Origin: Bathymodiolus brooksi
Lineage: Eukaryota > Mollusca > Bivalvia > Mytilida > Modiolidae
Length of the DNA stretch: 64,000 bases
Assembly (NCBI GenBank): GCA_963680875.1
Contig: OY804578.1
Location: 103,569,689 to 103,633,688, forward strand
Reading direction: 5' to 3'
The notes under the pieces were generated by a model. The model was not told the DNA's origin, made no database searches, and was given only the letters and a program-made list of their open reading frames with translations. Positions 43,061 to 54,100 of this stretch are shown here, one piece after another; positions within the stretch are counted from its first letter, which is position 1; each line of letters begins with the position of its first letter. The position numbers and the translations under genes are program-made.

Positions 43061-45000
43061 TATTTTGTTTTGTTTGTCTTCGTCCTGTGTCTTGTGTACC
43101 CAATGTTGCCACAGTGTCTCTGCATTGTCCATTCTTGATTGTCTCTTCTGTTTTGTTTGTCTTCGTCTTGTGTCTTGTGTACCCAATGTTGCCACAGTGT
43201 CTCTGCATTGTCCATTCTTGATTGTCTCTTCTGTTTTGTTTGTCTTCGCCCTGTGTCTTGTGTACCCAATGTTGCCACAGTGTCTCTGCATTGTCTATTC
43301 TTGATTGTCCCTTCTGTTTTGTTTGTCTTCGTCTTGTGTCTTGTGTACCCAATGTTGCCACAGTGTCTCTGCATTGTCCATTCTTGATTGTCCCTTCTGT
43401 TTTGTTTGTCTTCGTCCTGTGTCTTGTGTACCCAATGTTGCCACAGTGTCTCTGCATTGTCTATTCTTGATTGTCCCTTCTGTTTTGGTTGTCTTCGTCT
43501 TGTGTCTTGTGTACCCAATGTTGCCACAGTGTCTCTGCATTGTCCATTCTTGATTGTCTCTTCTGTTTTGTTTGTCTTCGTCCTGTGTCTTGTGTACCCA
43601 ATGTTGCCACAGTGTCTCTGCATTGTCTATTCTTGATTGTCCCTTCTGTTTTGTTTGTCTTCGTCTTGTGTCTTGTGTACCCAATGTTGCCACAGTGTCT
43701 CTGCATTGTCTATTCTTGATTGTCCCTTCTGTTTTGTTTGTCTTCGTCTTGTGTCTTGTGTACCCAATGTTGCCACAGTGTCTCTGCATTGTCCATTCTT
43801 GATTGTCCCTTCTGTTTTGTTTGTCTTCGTCCTGTGTCTTGTGTACCCAATGTTGCCACAGTGTCTCTGCATTGTCTATTCTTGATTGTCCCTTCTGTTT
43901 TGTTTGTCTTCGTCTTGTGTCTTGTGTACCCAATGTTGCCACAGTGTCTCTGCATTGTCCATTCTTGATTGTCTCTTCTGTTTTGTTTGTCTTCGTCTTG
44001 TGTCTTGTGTACCCAATGTTGCCACAGTGTCTCTGCATTGTCCATTCTTGATTGTCCCTTCTGTTTTGTTTGTCTTCGTCTTGTGTCTTGTGTACCCAAT
44101 GTTGCCACAGTGTCTCTGCATTGTCCATTCTTGATTGTCCCTTCTGTTTTGTTTGTCTTCGTCTTGTGTCTTGTGTACCCAATGTTGCCACAGTGTCTCT
44201 GCATTGTCCATTCTTGATTGTCTCTTCTGTTTTGGTTGTCTTGTGTCTTGTGTACCCAATGTTGCCACAGTGTCTCTGCATTGTCCATTCTTGATTGTCC
44301 CTTCTGTTTTGTTTGTCTTCGTCTTGTGTCTTGTGTACCCAATGTTGCCACAGTGTCTCTGCATTGTCCATTCTTGATTGTCCCTTCTGTTTTGTTTGTC
44401 TTCGTCTTGTGTCTTGTGTACCCAATGTTGCCACAGTGTCTCTGCATTGTCCATTCTTGATTGTCCCTTCTGTTTTGTTTGTCTTCGTCTTGTGTCTTGT
44501 GTACCCAATGTTGCCACAGTGTCTCTGCATTGTCCATTCTTGATTGTCTCTTCTGTTTTGGTTGTCTTGTGTCTTGTGTACCCAATGTTGCCACAGTGTC
44601 TCTGCATTGTCCATTCTTGATTGTCCCTTCTGTTTTGTTTGTCTTCGTCTTGTGTCTTGTGTACCCAATGTTGCCACAGTGTCTCTGCATTGTCCATTCT
44701 TGATTGTCCCTTCTGTTTTGTTTGTCTTCGTCTTGTGTCTTGTGTACCCAATGTTGCCACAGTGTCTCTGCATTGTCCATTCTTGATTGTCCCTTCTGTT
44801 TTGTTTGTCTTCGTCTTGTGTCTTGTGTACCCAATGTTGCCACAGTGTCTCTGCATTGTCCATTCTTGATTGTCTCTTCTGTTTTGGTTGTCTTCGTCTT
44901 GTGTCTTGTGTACCCAATGTTGCCACAGTGTCTCTGCATTGTCCATTCTTGATTGTCCCTTCTGTTTTGTTTGTCTTCGTCTTGTGTCTTGTGTCTTGTG
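43060..45000 (+). repeat. 83-bp tandem array (~23 copies) derived from family C
   Basis: The unit is TTTTGTTTGTCTTCGTCTTG, TGTCTTGTGTACCCAATGTT, GCCACAGTGTCTCTGCATTG, TCCATTCTTGATTGTCCC plus a few bases. Two 77-bp variants lacking CTTCGT start near 44229 and 44555, exactly 326 bp apart (three 83-bp units plus one 77-bp unit), which indicates a larger duplicated block. Frames of up to 697 codons on the minus strand and dozens of 80-codon plus frames are repeat shadows. Confidence 0.95.
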
Positions 45001-45044
45001 TACCCAATGTTGCCACAGTGTCTCTGCATTGTCCATTCTTGATT

Positions 45045-45405
45045 GTCCCTTCGTGTTGCCAGTGTCTCTGCATTGTCCATTCTTGATTGTCCCTTCGTGT
45101 GGCCAGTGTCTCTGCATTGTCCATTCTTGATTGTCCCTTCGTGTGGCCAGTGTCTCTGCATTGTCCATTCTTGATTGTCCCTTCGTGTTGACAGTGTCTC
45201 TGCATTGTCCATTCTTGATTGTCCCTTCGTGTGGCCAGTGTCTCTGCATTGTCCATTCTTGATTGTCCCTTCGTGTGACCAGTGTCTCTGCATTGTCCAT
45301 TCTTGATTGTCCCTTCGTGTTGACAGTGTCTCTGCATTGTCCATTCTTGATTGTCCCTTCGTTTTGTCAGTGTCTCTGCATTGTCCATTCTTGATTGTCC
45401 CTTCG
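45045..45405 (+). repeat. 44-bp tandem array (~8 copies) continuous with the 83-bp array
   Basis: The unit is TGATTGTCCCTTCGTGTGGC plus CAGTGTCTCTGCATTGTCCA and TTCT, i.e. the 83-bp unit with its 39-bp central part removed. Alternating GTGGCC, GTTGAC and GTGACC variants hint at a multi-unit period. Confidence 0.93.
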
Positions 45406-45407
45406 TT

Positions 45408-45490
45408 CAGTTATATCGTGACAACCAGGTTTATTGGGGGATGGCGGCGCCTGGACAGATATAACAAACTAATCTATAAATGGACCGGCT
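45408..45490 (-). mobile_element. SINE-V fragment at the array edge
   Basis: CAGTTATATCGTGACAACCA and GGTTTATTGGGGGATGG resemble the 3' domain of SINE-V in reverse. Confidence 0.5.
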
Positions 45491-45755
45491 CTTGGGTTAG
45501 TGGTTAGGGTTATGGTGTTTAATGCCATTTTCAACAATATTTCAGTTATATCGTGGCGATCAGTTTTATTAGTGGCGGAAATCGGAGAAAACCAGCGACC
45601 TGCCGCAAGTCACTGACAAACTTTATCACATCATGTTGTATTGAGTACACCCCTTCATGAGTGGGATTTGAAATCACGTTAGTGGTGATAGGCACTGATT
45701 GTGCAGGTAGTTGTAAATCCAACTACCATACGATCACGACCACAATGGCCCTTCC
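45491..45755 (-). mobile_element. SINE-V copy
   Basis: GGTTAGGGTTATGGTGTTTA, TCAACAATATTTCAGTTATA, CGACCTGCCGCAAGTCACTG and AGTTGTAAATCCAACTACCA with CGATCACGACCAC at the head. Near full length. Confidence 0.85.
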
Positions 45756-45964
45756 GGCTCTTGGGTGGGTGTCTGAAAACCTTAATATTTGAAGTTATTA
45801 TTGGCGGTGGGAATCCATGTCAGTGATGTTAGACTTGTGATCAGAAATCAATGATCTTAATCACTCGGCAGAGCATTCCTCTAACTAAAATTACAGCTGT
45901 TTGATTGACTAATATAGCATTTCTATATTAAGGCCATATATCTCAGAATATATTGTCTGAAATT

Positions 45965-46125
45965 TCTTATATTGACTCTTTTAAATGAAGTGTGTGTACC
46001 AAGCCAAAACAGTGAGTGGTCATGTATGTGTTTTAGCGGTATCGATTTTTTTAATCGGTTTCTCCGATTTTCGATTAGATTTTTTAACTTTTCCGACAGT
46101 GTGGTATATTTTTTTTTCATTTTAT
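45965..46125 (+). repeat. Dispersed family G copy
   Basis: GTGTGTACCAAGCC, TGTGTTTTAGCGGTATCGAT and CTTTTCCGACAGTGTGGTAT. Small frames on both strands are shadows. Confidence 0.65.
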
Positions 46126-46214
46126 TTGATTGTTGGTGCAATATCGTATGTAATCGTATTGATGTACACATTATGTGCATGTTATTTGGTTGGTGTGCAT
46201 GTACTAGAATAAAA

Positions 46215-46365
46215 ACGTAGATATCAAATTTAGTGTGCACAACGCGTTTCTGGAATAACTTTCATCAGGTGATGCTCAAAACCGAAAGATTGGAAAAACA
46301 AATAATTTAAATGTGTTTAGGGGCAATAAAAGCAAATAAAAGGGCCTAAACAGGATTGCCAAAAT
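46215..46365 (-). repeat. Family A copy with hammerhead-like core
   Basis: The minus strand reads CACCTGATGAAAG-TTATT-CCAGAAACGCG then TTGTGCACACTAAATTTGAT. The cleavage triplet GTC has become GTT, so this copy should not cleave at that site. The upstream words match 25055-25118 in order. Confidence 0.6.
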
Positions 46366-46988
46366 CAATACTAGTATATAGATGACATGACATTAAAATT
46401 AAAATTTCAAGAATCTACTTTTAACTGTAAATATTTAAATATTCAAAGAAAACGAGCCACTTAAGATGGGTAGTTATCACTTTTACCTGGATGTTTTTTA
46501 ATATATTTGTGTTTGACAAATCAGGCAAGTAAACAGAGATCTTTAAATTTAATTTTTGTACATGTAACTGGTATTCCACGTATTGAGGTTAGACATGAGA
46601 TATTGTACACATGTATATAGACTGTATCTTCTCTATTTATCACAACAATAAGTACATTTAAATAAATATAGGAATTTTAAAACTTGTATGATAAATTAAA
46701 CACCGTTATTTGATATAATTTTCTGTTGGTAGTTCTACAAGTGTGTTTGTTTCGCTTGTAGTTTAAATGGATTTGCAAGTATAGTATTATTTGGTTATGA
46801 TATTCAGATAAAGACTTGAATTTGTGTTTATATTGAATATTTGCATAAATAGCAAGTTTTGTATTATTTGCTTAATATTATTATTATCATTATTATACAA
46901 AGCGTGTGTTAAACACCAATTGATCATATGCATTATTTTGGAGTATTTTAGATGGTATTTTACATACTGTCAGTTGTCTTTTTATGTG
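46366..46988. other. Unassigned AT-rich stretch
   Basis: No feature recognised. Confidence 0.3.
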
Positions 46989-47310
46989 TTATAAATAATC
47001 GTTAGAGTAAACCGAAGGGACAATCAAGAATGGACTGACAGAGGCACAGGCAAAATTGGGCACACAAGATACAAAACGGAGGCAAACAAAATAAAAACAC
47101 AATACAGAAAGTGAAAAAAAGACCCCACCTGTAATACGGAGGTGAACATATCTGCTCGCGAATGGTAAGCAGTTCCTCTGGCACACAGATACAAAATGAA
47201 GGCAAATAAAAGCACAAAAAAGAAAAGGAAAAAGATGAGAAACAAGAACCCCACCTATAATACGGGGTAAACAGAGGTGCTCGCGAATGGTAAACAGTTC
47301 CTGTTCCTTA
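46989..47310 (-). repeat. Dispersed family C copy with internal partial duplication
   Basis: AAACCGAAGGGACAATCAAG, GGGCACACAAGATACAAAAC, then CTGCTCGCGAATGGTAAGCA and again GTGCTCGCGAATGGTAAACA, so the region 47100-47200 is duplicated once. This is the same kind of internal repetition that reached 20 or more units in the two family C arrays. Confidence 0.7.
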
Positions 47311-48018
47311 TAAGACACCCGTCGTTGGACTGATATAGTCGGGTCCGATAAAAGTCTGACCTGTGATCTAGGAAAGAAAATATTTACACTTAAGGGAAAA
47401 TATATATTGCCATTTAAGAAATTGATATTTCGTAGCGATCAACAAGTTTGTGATGAAACAGACTTCCGAAAACTTCATGGGATTATTTTAAGTGTTCAGA
47501 TTTTAGTGCTATCTGAGGTTTGTCGTTTACTAGTTTTTCCCAAAGATATAAAACCAATTCCGAGAACTTCCTGGATGCGTTTCTTGGAATTATTTTAAGA
47601 TTTTATGAAAACTTTATTTTAACCTTCAACGGAGATTTTTTTGTTCGATTACATTGTTCTGACTACCTAATATTTTTAATTATTCAGTTTAAACTCAGAT
47701 TTATTTACTCAAGAAAAGAAATGGGGGGAAATTAATATATGAATTATTCAATCGTTGAATTTGAATAAAATAGTCAATATCAAAGCTCTCTATTTCCTTT
47801 AAAGTTTACATTGGTTACCCTTCAAAATTATTGTATGATCGTGATATACATATGACGTGCTGGTCTATTGAAATACTACATAAAAGACAGGTAGAGTATT
47901 GGTTTTCATTGCCAATAGGTGTATACAAATAGTTATTAGCTATCAGTCATTCACTAAATATCGTATTAAATAATTACTCATTCATTTATATTTTTGTATT
48001 TGACATTTTTGTTTACAG
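47311..48018. other. Upstream region of the tetraspanin gene
   Basis: Two small plus frames (47407-47598, 47520-47735) lack support. A good 3' splice site, TTTTTGTTTACAG, ends at 48018, so part of the 5' UTR could be spliced on from an exon further upstream. No promoter element was recognised. Confidence 0.35.
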
Positions 48019-48042
48019 TAAATAAGTAACCGTACATCTAAT

Positions 48043-48102
48043 ATGGGCCTTCTCTTGACTGTTGGTCGGATTTTTCTTATGGTGACAAACATTATTTTCT
48101 TT
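48043..48102 (+). CDS. Tetraspanin exon 1
   Basis: Encodes [20 protein letters not shown], the short N-terminal tail and the first half of TM1, then donor GTAAGT. The intron inside TM1 at this point is usual for the family. The start was chosen as the first Met after a 3' splice site at 48018; the context is AATATGG. Confidence 0.9.
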
Positions 48103-51100
48103 GTAAGTATAGCTTAATATTGATATATTAAATAACTGATTATTATTAATAGGGGTAGGGTAATGATGTTTAACGCCACTTTCAACAATATGTTAATTAC
48201 GATGTATATCATGGCGATAAGTTTTATTGGTGGAGAAAACCGGAGTACCCGGAGAAAACCACCGACAATCATCTAAATGAGAAATACATATTTCAAATAA
48301 ATAAATAAAGAAAAAAATTAATAAACAGTAAATGAAAAATTAAGCCAATATTATGAGAATTTCGTAATACGCTAATAGACGGTGACCATTTAATTGTGTT
48401 TGCCCTTCCTGGATTCATCCTGGATTCAATTTAAAGGTGTTGGTAATTTACCTCATATTTATGAATTGGGAGAGCGTGTTCCTCTTCATTATGAAACATG
48501 AAGAGGGTTAGTGTTTTATTCTATACGTTTCATGGTATTTCTCTAATAAAAACTAAACTCTTAACTCCGATATATTTAGCCTTCTTTCATCTTTGGGCGC
48601 TAAATGGAATTTCTAATACCGATTCTAACTTTCCTCTTGAAGAATGCCATATGGTTATGGTTATGGTGTTTAACGCCACCTTCAACAATATTTTAGTTAT
48701 ATCGTGGTGGTTAGTTTTATTGGTGGAGGAAACTGGAGTACCGGAAGAAAACCACCGACCTGTTACAAGTCACTGACAAACTTTATCACATAATGTTGTA
48801 TCGAGTACACCTCGCCATGGGCGGGATTCGAACTCACAACGTCAGTGGTGATAGGCGATAGTTATAAATCCAACTACCATAAAATCACGACCACGACGGC
48901 GGCGCACAGGCACTTGTTTCATTCAAAAAATGTATGCCCCCTCCTCTTCCTTACTTCAAGGTAAACATCTACCCTTTTCCCCTTCCCCACTTCGCCTCAA
49001 TATTTTTCGCTTATTTGTGATCCTTTCGCTGACCCAATTATATTGTTACACTCCCGAGATATTTCTCTTTTCGACTTCCACATTTAAATATACCTACCGG
49101 ACCCCATCAGACGAATTGGACATGAATAGTCAGCGAACGTGGCTTAGTGAAAATTTAAGTCATTGAAACGGATACAGCCACTTCCGGTCTGGTTTAAATT
49201 GATTTAGAAAATAAAAAAAAAGGTGCTTTAAAAATCAAATGTCAGTAATTTGGAGTTGAACATATTTTTATAATCTGCATTGGAATAATTATCTGTATTT
49301 TAAAGGCTTACTTTACATTTGAGAGGAGATGATCATGTGGCATTGTTACATATGGCCCGTCTAGAGAATTCCGAATGCATATGAAAAATCCAGCGCAAAC
49401 CGTTTCAATGACTGAAATTTTCACTAAGCCACGTTCGCTGACTATTCTTGTCCAATTGGTCTGAGGGGGACCCGGTAGGTATATTTAAATGTGGCAGTCG
49501 AAAAGAGAAATATTTCGGGAGTGTAACGATATAATTGGGTCAGCGAAAGGATCACAAATAAGCGAAAAAATATTGAGGCGAAGTGGGGAAGGGGAAAAGG
49601 GTAGATGTTTACCTTGAAGTAAGGAAGATCAGGGAGCATATATTTTTTGAATGAAACAAGTGCCTGTGCGGCGGCGTTACTAACGTGAATGCATTACATT
49701 ATAGCAAATACGACCAAATTGTAACGCATTCGTATGACTATATCGCCTGAAAGCGAAATATCGATCATTACTGTTTAATCTTTCTTTCCATATATTACTG
49801 AAGCGAACTTACATTAACAAACTTGTAAGGCAATCGTCTATCAAACGCATTCGATAACATAATATTCTGTGCATCTTAAATCATCAATTAAAATGTCTTT
49901 TTATAGTTTTTAAAGTCTTTTATATTCTGTTTTAATAAAAAAAAAAAGAAGAAAATTAAACTTTTCTTTTAAAGAAACGTAGATATCAAATTTAGTGCAC
50001 ACGATACGCTTCTAGAATAACCATCGTCTGGTGCAATACGTTTCTAGAATAACCATCGTCTGGTACGATACGTTTCTAGAATAACCATCGTCAGGTACGA
50101 TACGTTTCTAGAATAACCATCGTCAGGTACGATACGCTTCTATAATAACCATCGTCAGGTACGATACGTTTCTAGAATAACCATCGTCAGGTACGATACG
50201 TTTCTAGAACAACCATCGTCAGGTACGATACGTTTCTAGAATAACCATCGTCTGGTACAATACGTTTCTAGAATAACCATCGTCAGGTACGATACGTTTC
50301 TAGAATAACCATCGTCAGGTACGATACGTTTCTAGAATAACCATCGTCAGGTACGATACGTTTCTAGAATAACCATCGTCAGGTACGATACGTTTCTAGA
50401 ATAACCATCGTCAGGTACGATACGTTTCTAGAATAACCATCGTCAGGTACGATACGTTTCTAGAATAACCATCGTCAGGTACGATACGTTTCTAGAATAA
50501 CCATCGTCAGGTACACTCAATCATTTTAATCATTATTGCCACTTTTTTCTATATTTCAGTTGATTGGTCTTGTTTTGTTTATTATTGGATTTGTCGTAAG
50601 ATTTGGTGAAGATGCATTCAAAACTTATTATGATAGCTTTATTCTAAAATTACAAGCATCGCTTACTAATGCTGACTTTTCAAATACCACATTAGACATT
50701 AAACTGTCAGATCTAGCTGGAAGTCTTAGCTTGGTTTTGATAATCGGTGGATTTATACTACTTATCCTGACATTGTTTGGTTTTATTGGTGCTTTCAAGA
50801 AAATCAAATGTATTTTATTTATATACGCAATGGTATTATTTGTCCTGCTTACTGCACAAGTTATTGGAATGGGAATCTTCTACTGGAAACCGGACATGGT
50901 AAGATTTCTATAGCAAAGCATATTTGTCATTGTTTCAATGCCACGATATAACTGAAATACTGCTAAGGTTGGCGCTAAGCACTAATCAATCAATCAATCA
51001 TTGTTCCAATCACAAAATACCACTGTTACTGTATGGAATATTCATCAGAACATTTATCGGTTAATATCAGTTGGCGTTGTAATGGTTAGTGTTGTAGATC

Positions 51101-54100
51101 GCTGGTTCTAGTCACAGTTGGGTCACACCGAAGATTATATAATTGGTGTTTGCTGAATCTTTGCGAAGAACACAGCATTAAGGAGTAACAGCAAAGATTG
51201 ATTGGTCGTTATCAGGATAATGTATCAGATTAGATACTCGCGAACTGTTGTTTCAATGAGCTAGCAGTATAAAATTCAACTAAGCGTACTGGTCTAGTAC
51301 AAAATGGTAATCATTGTAATCTCATTGAAATGTAACATGTTCGAGTCATGATATACATTTTTGTAGCTGCAAAATATTGCTCATTTGACGTGAAACAGCA
51401 TTCATTCACTCACTCGAAACCCGAAATCAAATTCGGAGTCTGTAATTCTCTTTCTTTTTTTTATTGTTAACTTATGCTTGATTATTTATATTATACTGTG
51501 TCGAAGATGAAATGTTCAGCGAGCGTGTTCGCATTAAGTACGGTCGAACATGTGTTCGATCCTTGCGCGAGTCAAACCAATGACTATAAAATCGGCATTT
51601 GCTGCTTCCTCATCATCTACTACTGAAGTGGTTAAAACGATAGGACTTTTTATAATGCAGTCACTAGTACAGACAACAAGAGACCCATGATAAAAACCAA
51701 TGGGTACGAATTGTGCTCCGCTACTTGCCGATTTGCTTCGACACGCATATGAGGCAGACTTGCTTCAAGAACTTCTCAAGAATAAAGAGAGAAAATTAGC
51801 CCAGACCTGTAGATGATGTTCTGTATCTGAACAATTCTCGATCCGGCATCTCATCTATCCAAATGAGCTTGAAGTAAAGGATACTACTGAACTTTTAAAA
51901 CGTACGCTTCTTACGTTGATCTCCACCTTGAAATAGACAATGGAGGAAGATTAAAAACAGAAGGTTGATTGTTACTACATCTCCATGTCTTTGTTCTGTG
52001 CCTGTGTCGTTTAATTAGTGGGGAGGTTTTGGTCCATAAAACTAATTTAATCTAACCCTATTTTATTAAAACGCTTGCATTAAACCAGGAAGGTTAGCGG
52101 TTGCCTCTTTCTTCGATATTTCTATATCATTCACTCACGTATTTGAACTCATTAGCTTATTTTATAAAAGGATGTTGATTTATGTATGAATAACGTAGAT
52201 ATCAAATTTAATGCACACGGCGCGTTTCTGGAATAACATTCACCAGATACGCTCAAAATCGAAAGATTTTTGTGAGAAATTAAACCCATGTGCTTTTGTT
52301 ATTTGTTTCAGATTAAAGCTCCTATAAAAGATTCTTTGAACAGAACAATAAAGTCCGACTATGCTGGGTTAAATGGAACAAATATTGTATCCATCGGATG
52401 GAATATAATAAATCAAAAAGTAAGTAGAGAGAGAAAGATACCAAAAATATGAGGATCAACAAAAAAATACCCTATAAATTAACGTGAAGATACTAGTAGT
52501 GTTAGATGCCTCTATATCATGGCAAATACTATGAAAGTGCAGCTGTGTTTTGTGCTTACAGATTGTACCAGATATCACTAATCATAATCTCTTATAGTGA
52601 AATACATACCTTCCAAGATTGATTCGAAAAGGTATTTAAATCACGTACACAGTATCAATAAATAGAAAATGTTTCATCGACAATCCTTCGTTTTTACTAG
52701 TAAATTTTCAACGAATTGTCACTGATACCAGTTTTAAATAAGACAATATTCCTTAGACAAAATAAAAAGACTTACTGAGCACTTGGTGTCCATGTTTATC
52801 GTCTGATTGACAAAATTATCATCGAACATTTCAAACGTGAAGTCCTTGTGTACATGTATGGGCTTTTTGTAGGACGATGTCAATTTCAGTTTCTTAAGTA
52901 ATAAAAACAATAACTTATTGGCTATCACTGTTATATATGATATTTCAATGTCCATCGGTGGAGTCGACCGTATGTATGGAGAAATGATAAAATCTTCAAC
53001 ATGTTGGAAGCGGTCAGTATATGGTAGAAGTAGTGAAGAAGAGATGTTGACTTCAAGTAAATTTGTTTACTGAGTAGAATATTATATGTCACTGCATCGG
53101 TGGTGTAATGGTTGGCGTGCTTGCCTTAGAGTGCGGTAGATCGTGGGTTTGAGCCCCGATCGGGTCAAAATAATAAAGACTATGAAATTGGTATTTGTTG
53201 CTTCTCCGCTAAGAACACAGCATCAAGGAGAAAGGGCACGGACTGGTTGGCTCGGAATTAGGATAATGTGTCCGAGTGTGGTGACATGACTATCCTCAGT
53301 CTGTTGTTTCAGTGAGCTAGCACTATAAAACATCTAACTAAGCGTGTTGGTCTAGTACAAAGTGGACCTCATCATCATCATCTCATTGAAAATTAACTTG
53401 TCCTCACCTTGATATAGCTGCAAAATTACTGAGTTGGCGCTAAGACAACAATCACTCACTCTGTTACATGTCATACAATATATAAATCGTAATCGATTAA
53501 AATAATGTTTGATGTATATTTCAGTTCTTATGTTGTGGAATCGAAAGCTATTATGATTTCTCACAGGCCACTAAGTGGATAACAGATTACGGGAGTGATC
53601 ACGTACTGCTTACGCCTCTGAGCTGCTGTGCAACTTTACCAACTTCTGCTGATTTTACATGTGCTGAAGCCAACTTGTCAACGAGTACTAACTATTATAA
53701 CACGGTATGTCTAATTCTTGAGTATCTATTACTAATTAAAACAATATCTATGACAATATTCCACCTATTGATATTTGAATTGTCCAGAGATAGATTAAAT
53801 TATAGGAGAAATAGTAGATAAGTATCTATCCTTACTTATTTGAGTTAATTAGGGTTATGTTGTTTAATGCCACTTTCAACAATAGTTCAGTTATATCGTG
53901 GCGGTCAGTATTATCGGTGGAGAACTTGTGATTTGGAAATTTTGTAATCCTTCCATTTACTAGATTTGAAATTGTTAACTTCATTGGACAATATCTAAAA
54001 TAAGAAGCAAGAAATGTTAGTGCTTTGACATGTTAGTGCTTTGACAATATAAATATAATATGATATGAACCTAAATAGAATTTGCCTTAGTTTTAATGCA

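Larger units (their letters stand above)
48103..50559 (+). other. Tetraspanin intron 1
   Basis: 2.46 kb. Contains a SINE-V fragment, a SINE-V copy, a foldback element with an 8-bp target duplication and the 32-bp hammerhead-like array. Ends in a T-rich tract and ATATTTCAG. Confidence 0.9.
50899..52311 (+). other. Tetraspanin intron 2
   Basis: 1.41 kb, filled with a SINE tail, two SINE-E copies, a decayed RT fragment, a family G piece and a minus-strand family A piece. Confidence 0.9.

Noticed and set aside
43295..45388. A 697-codon minus-strand frame and many 80-codon plus frames
   Set aside because: They are shadows of the 83-bp and 44-bp repeats, repeated identically at each unit.
50536..50559. 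Start of a 125-residue protein at the upstream ATG
   Set aside because: The strong ATATTTCAG acceptor ends at 50559 and exon 1 supplies the true N-terminus; the ATG lies in the intron.
53094..53166. A functional tRNA gene
   Set aside because: A and B box words are present but the sequence is the head of a SINE with the body and tail attached, and related heads occur at 51065 and 51510.
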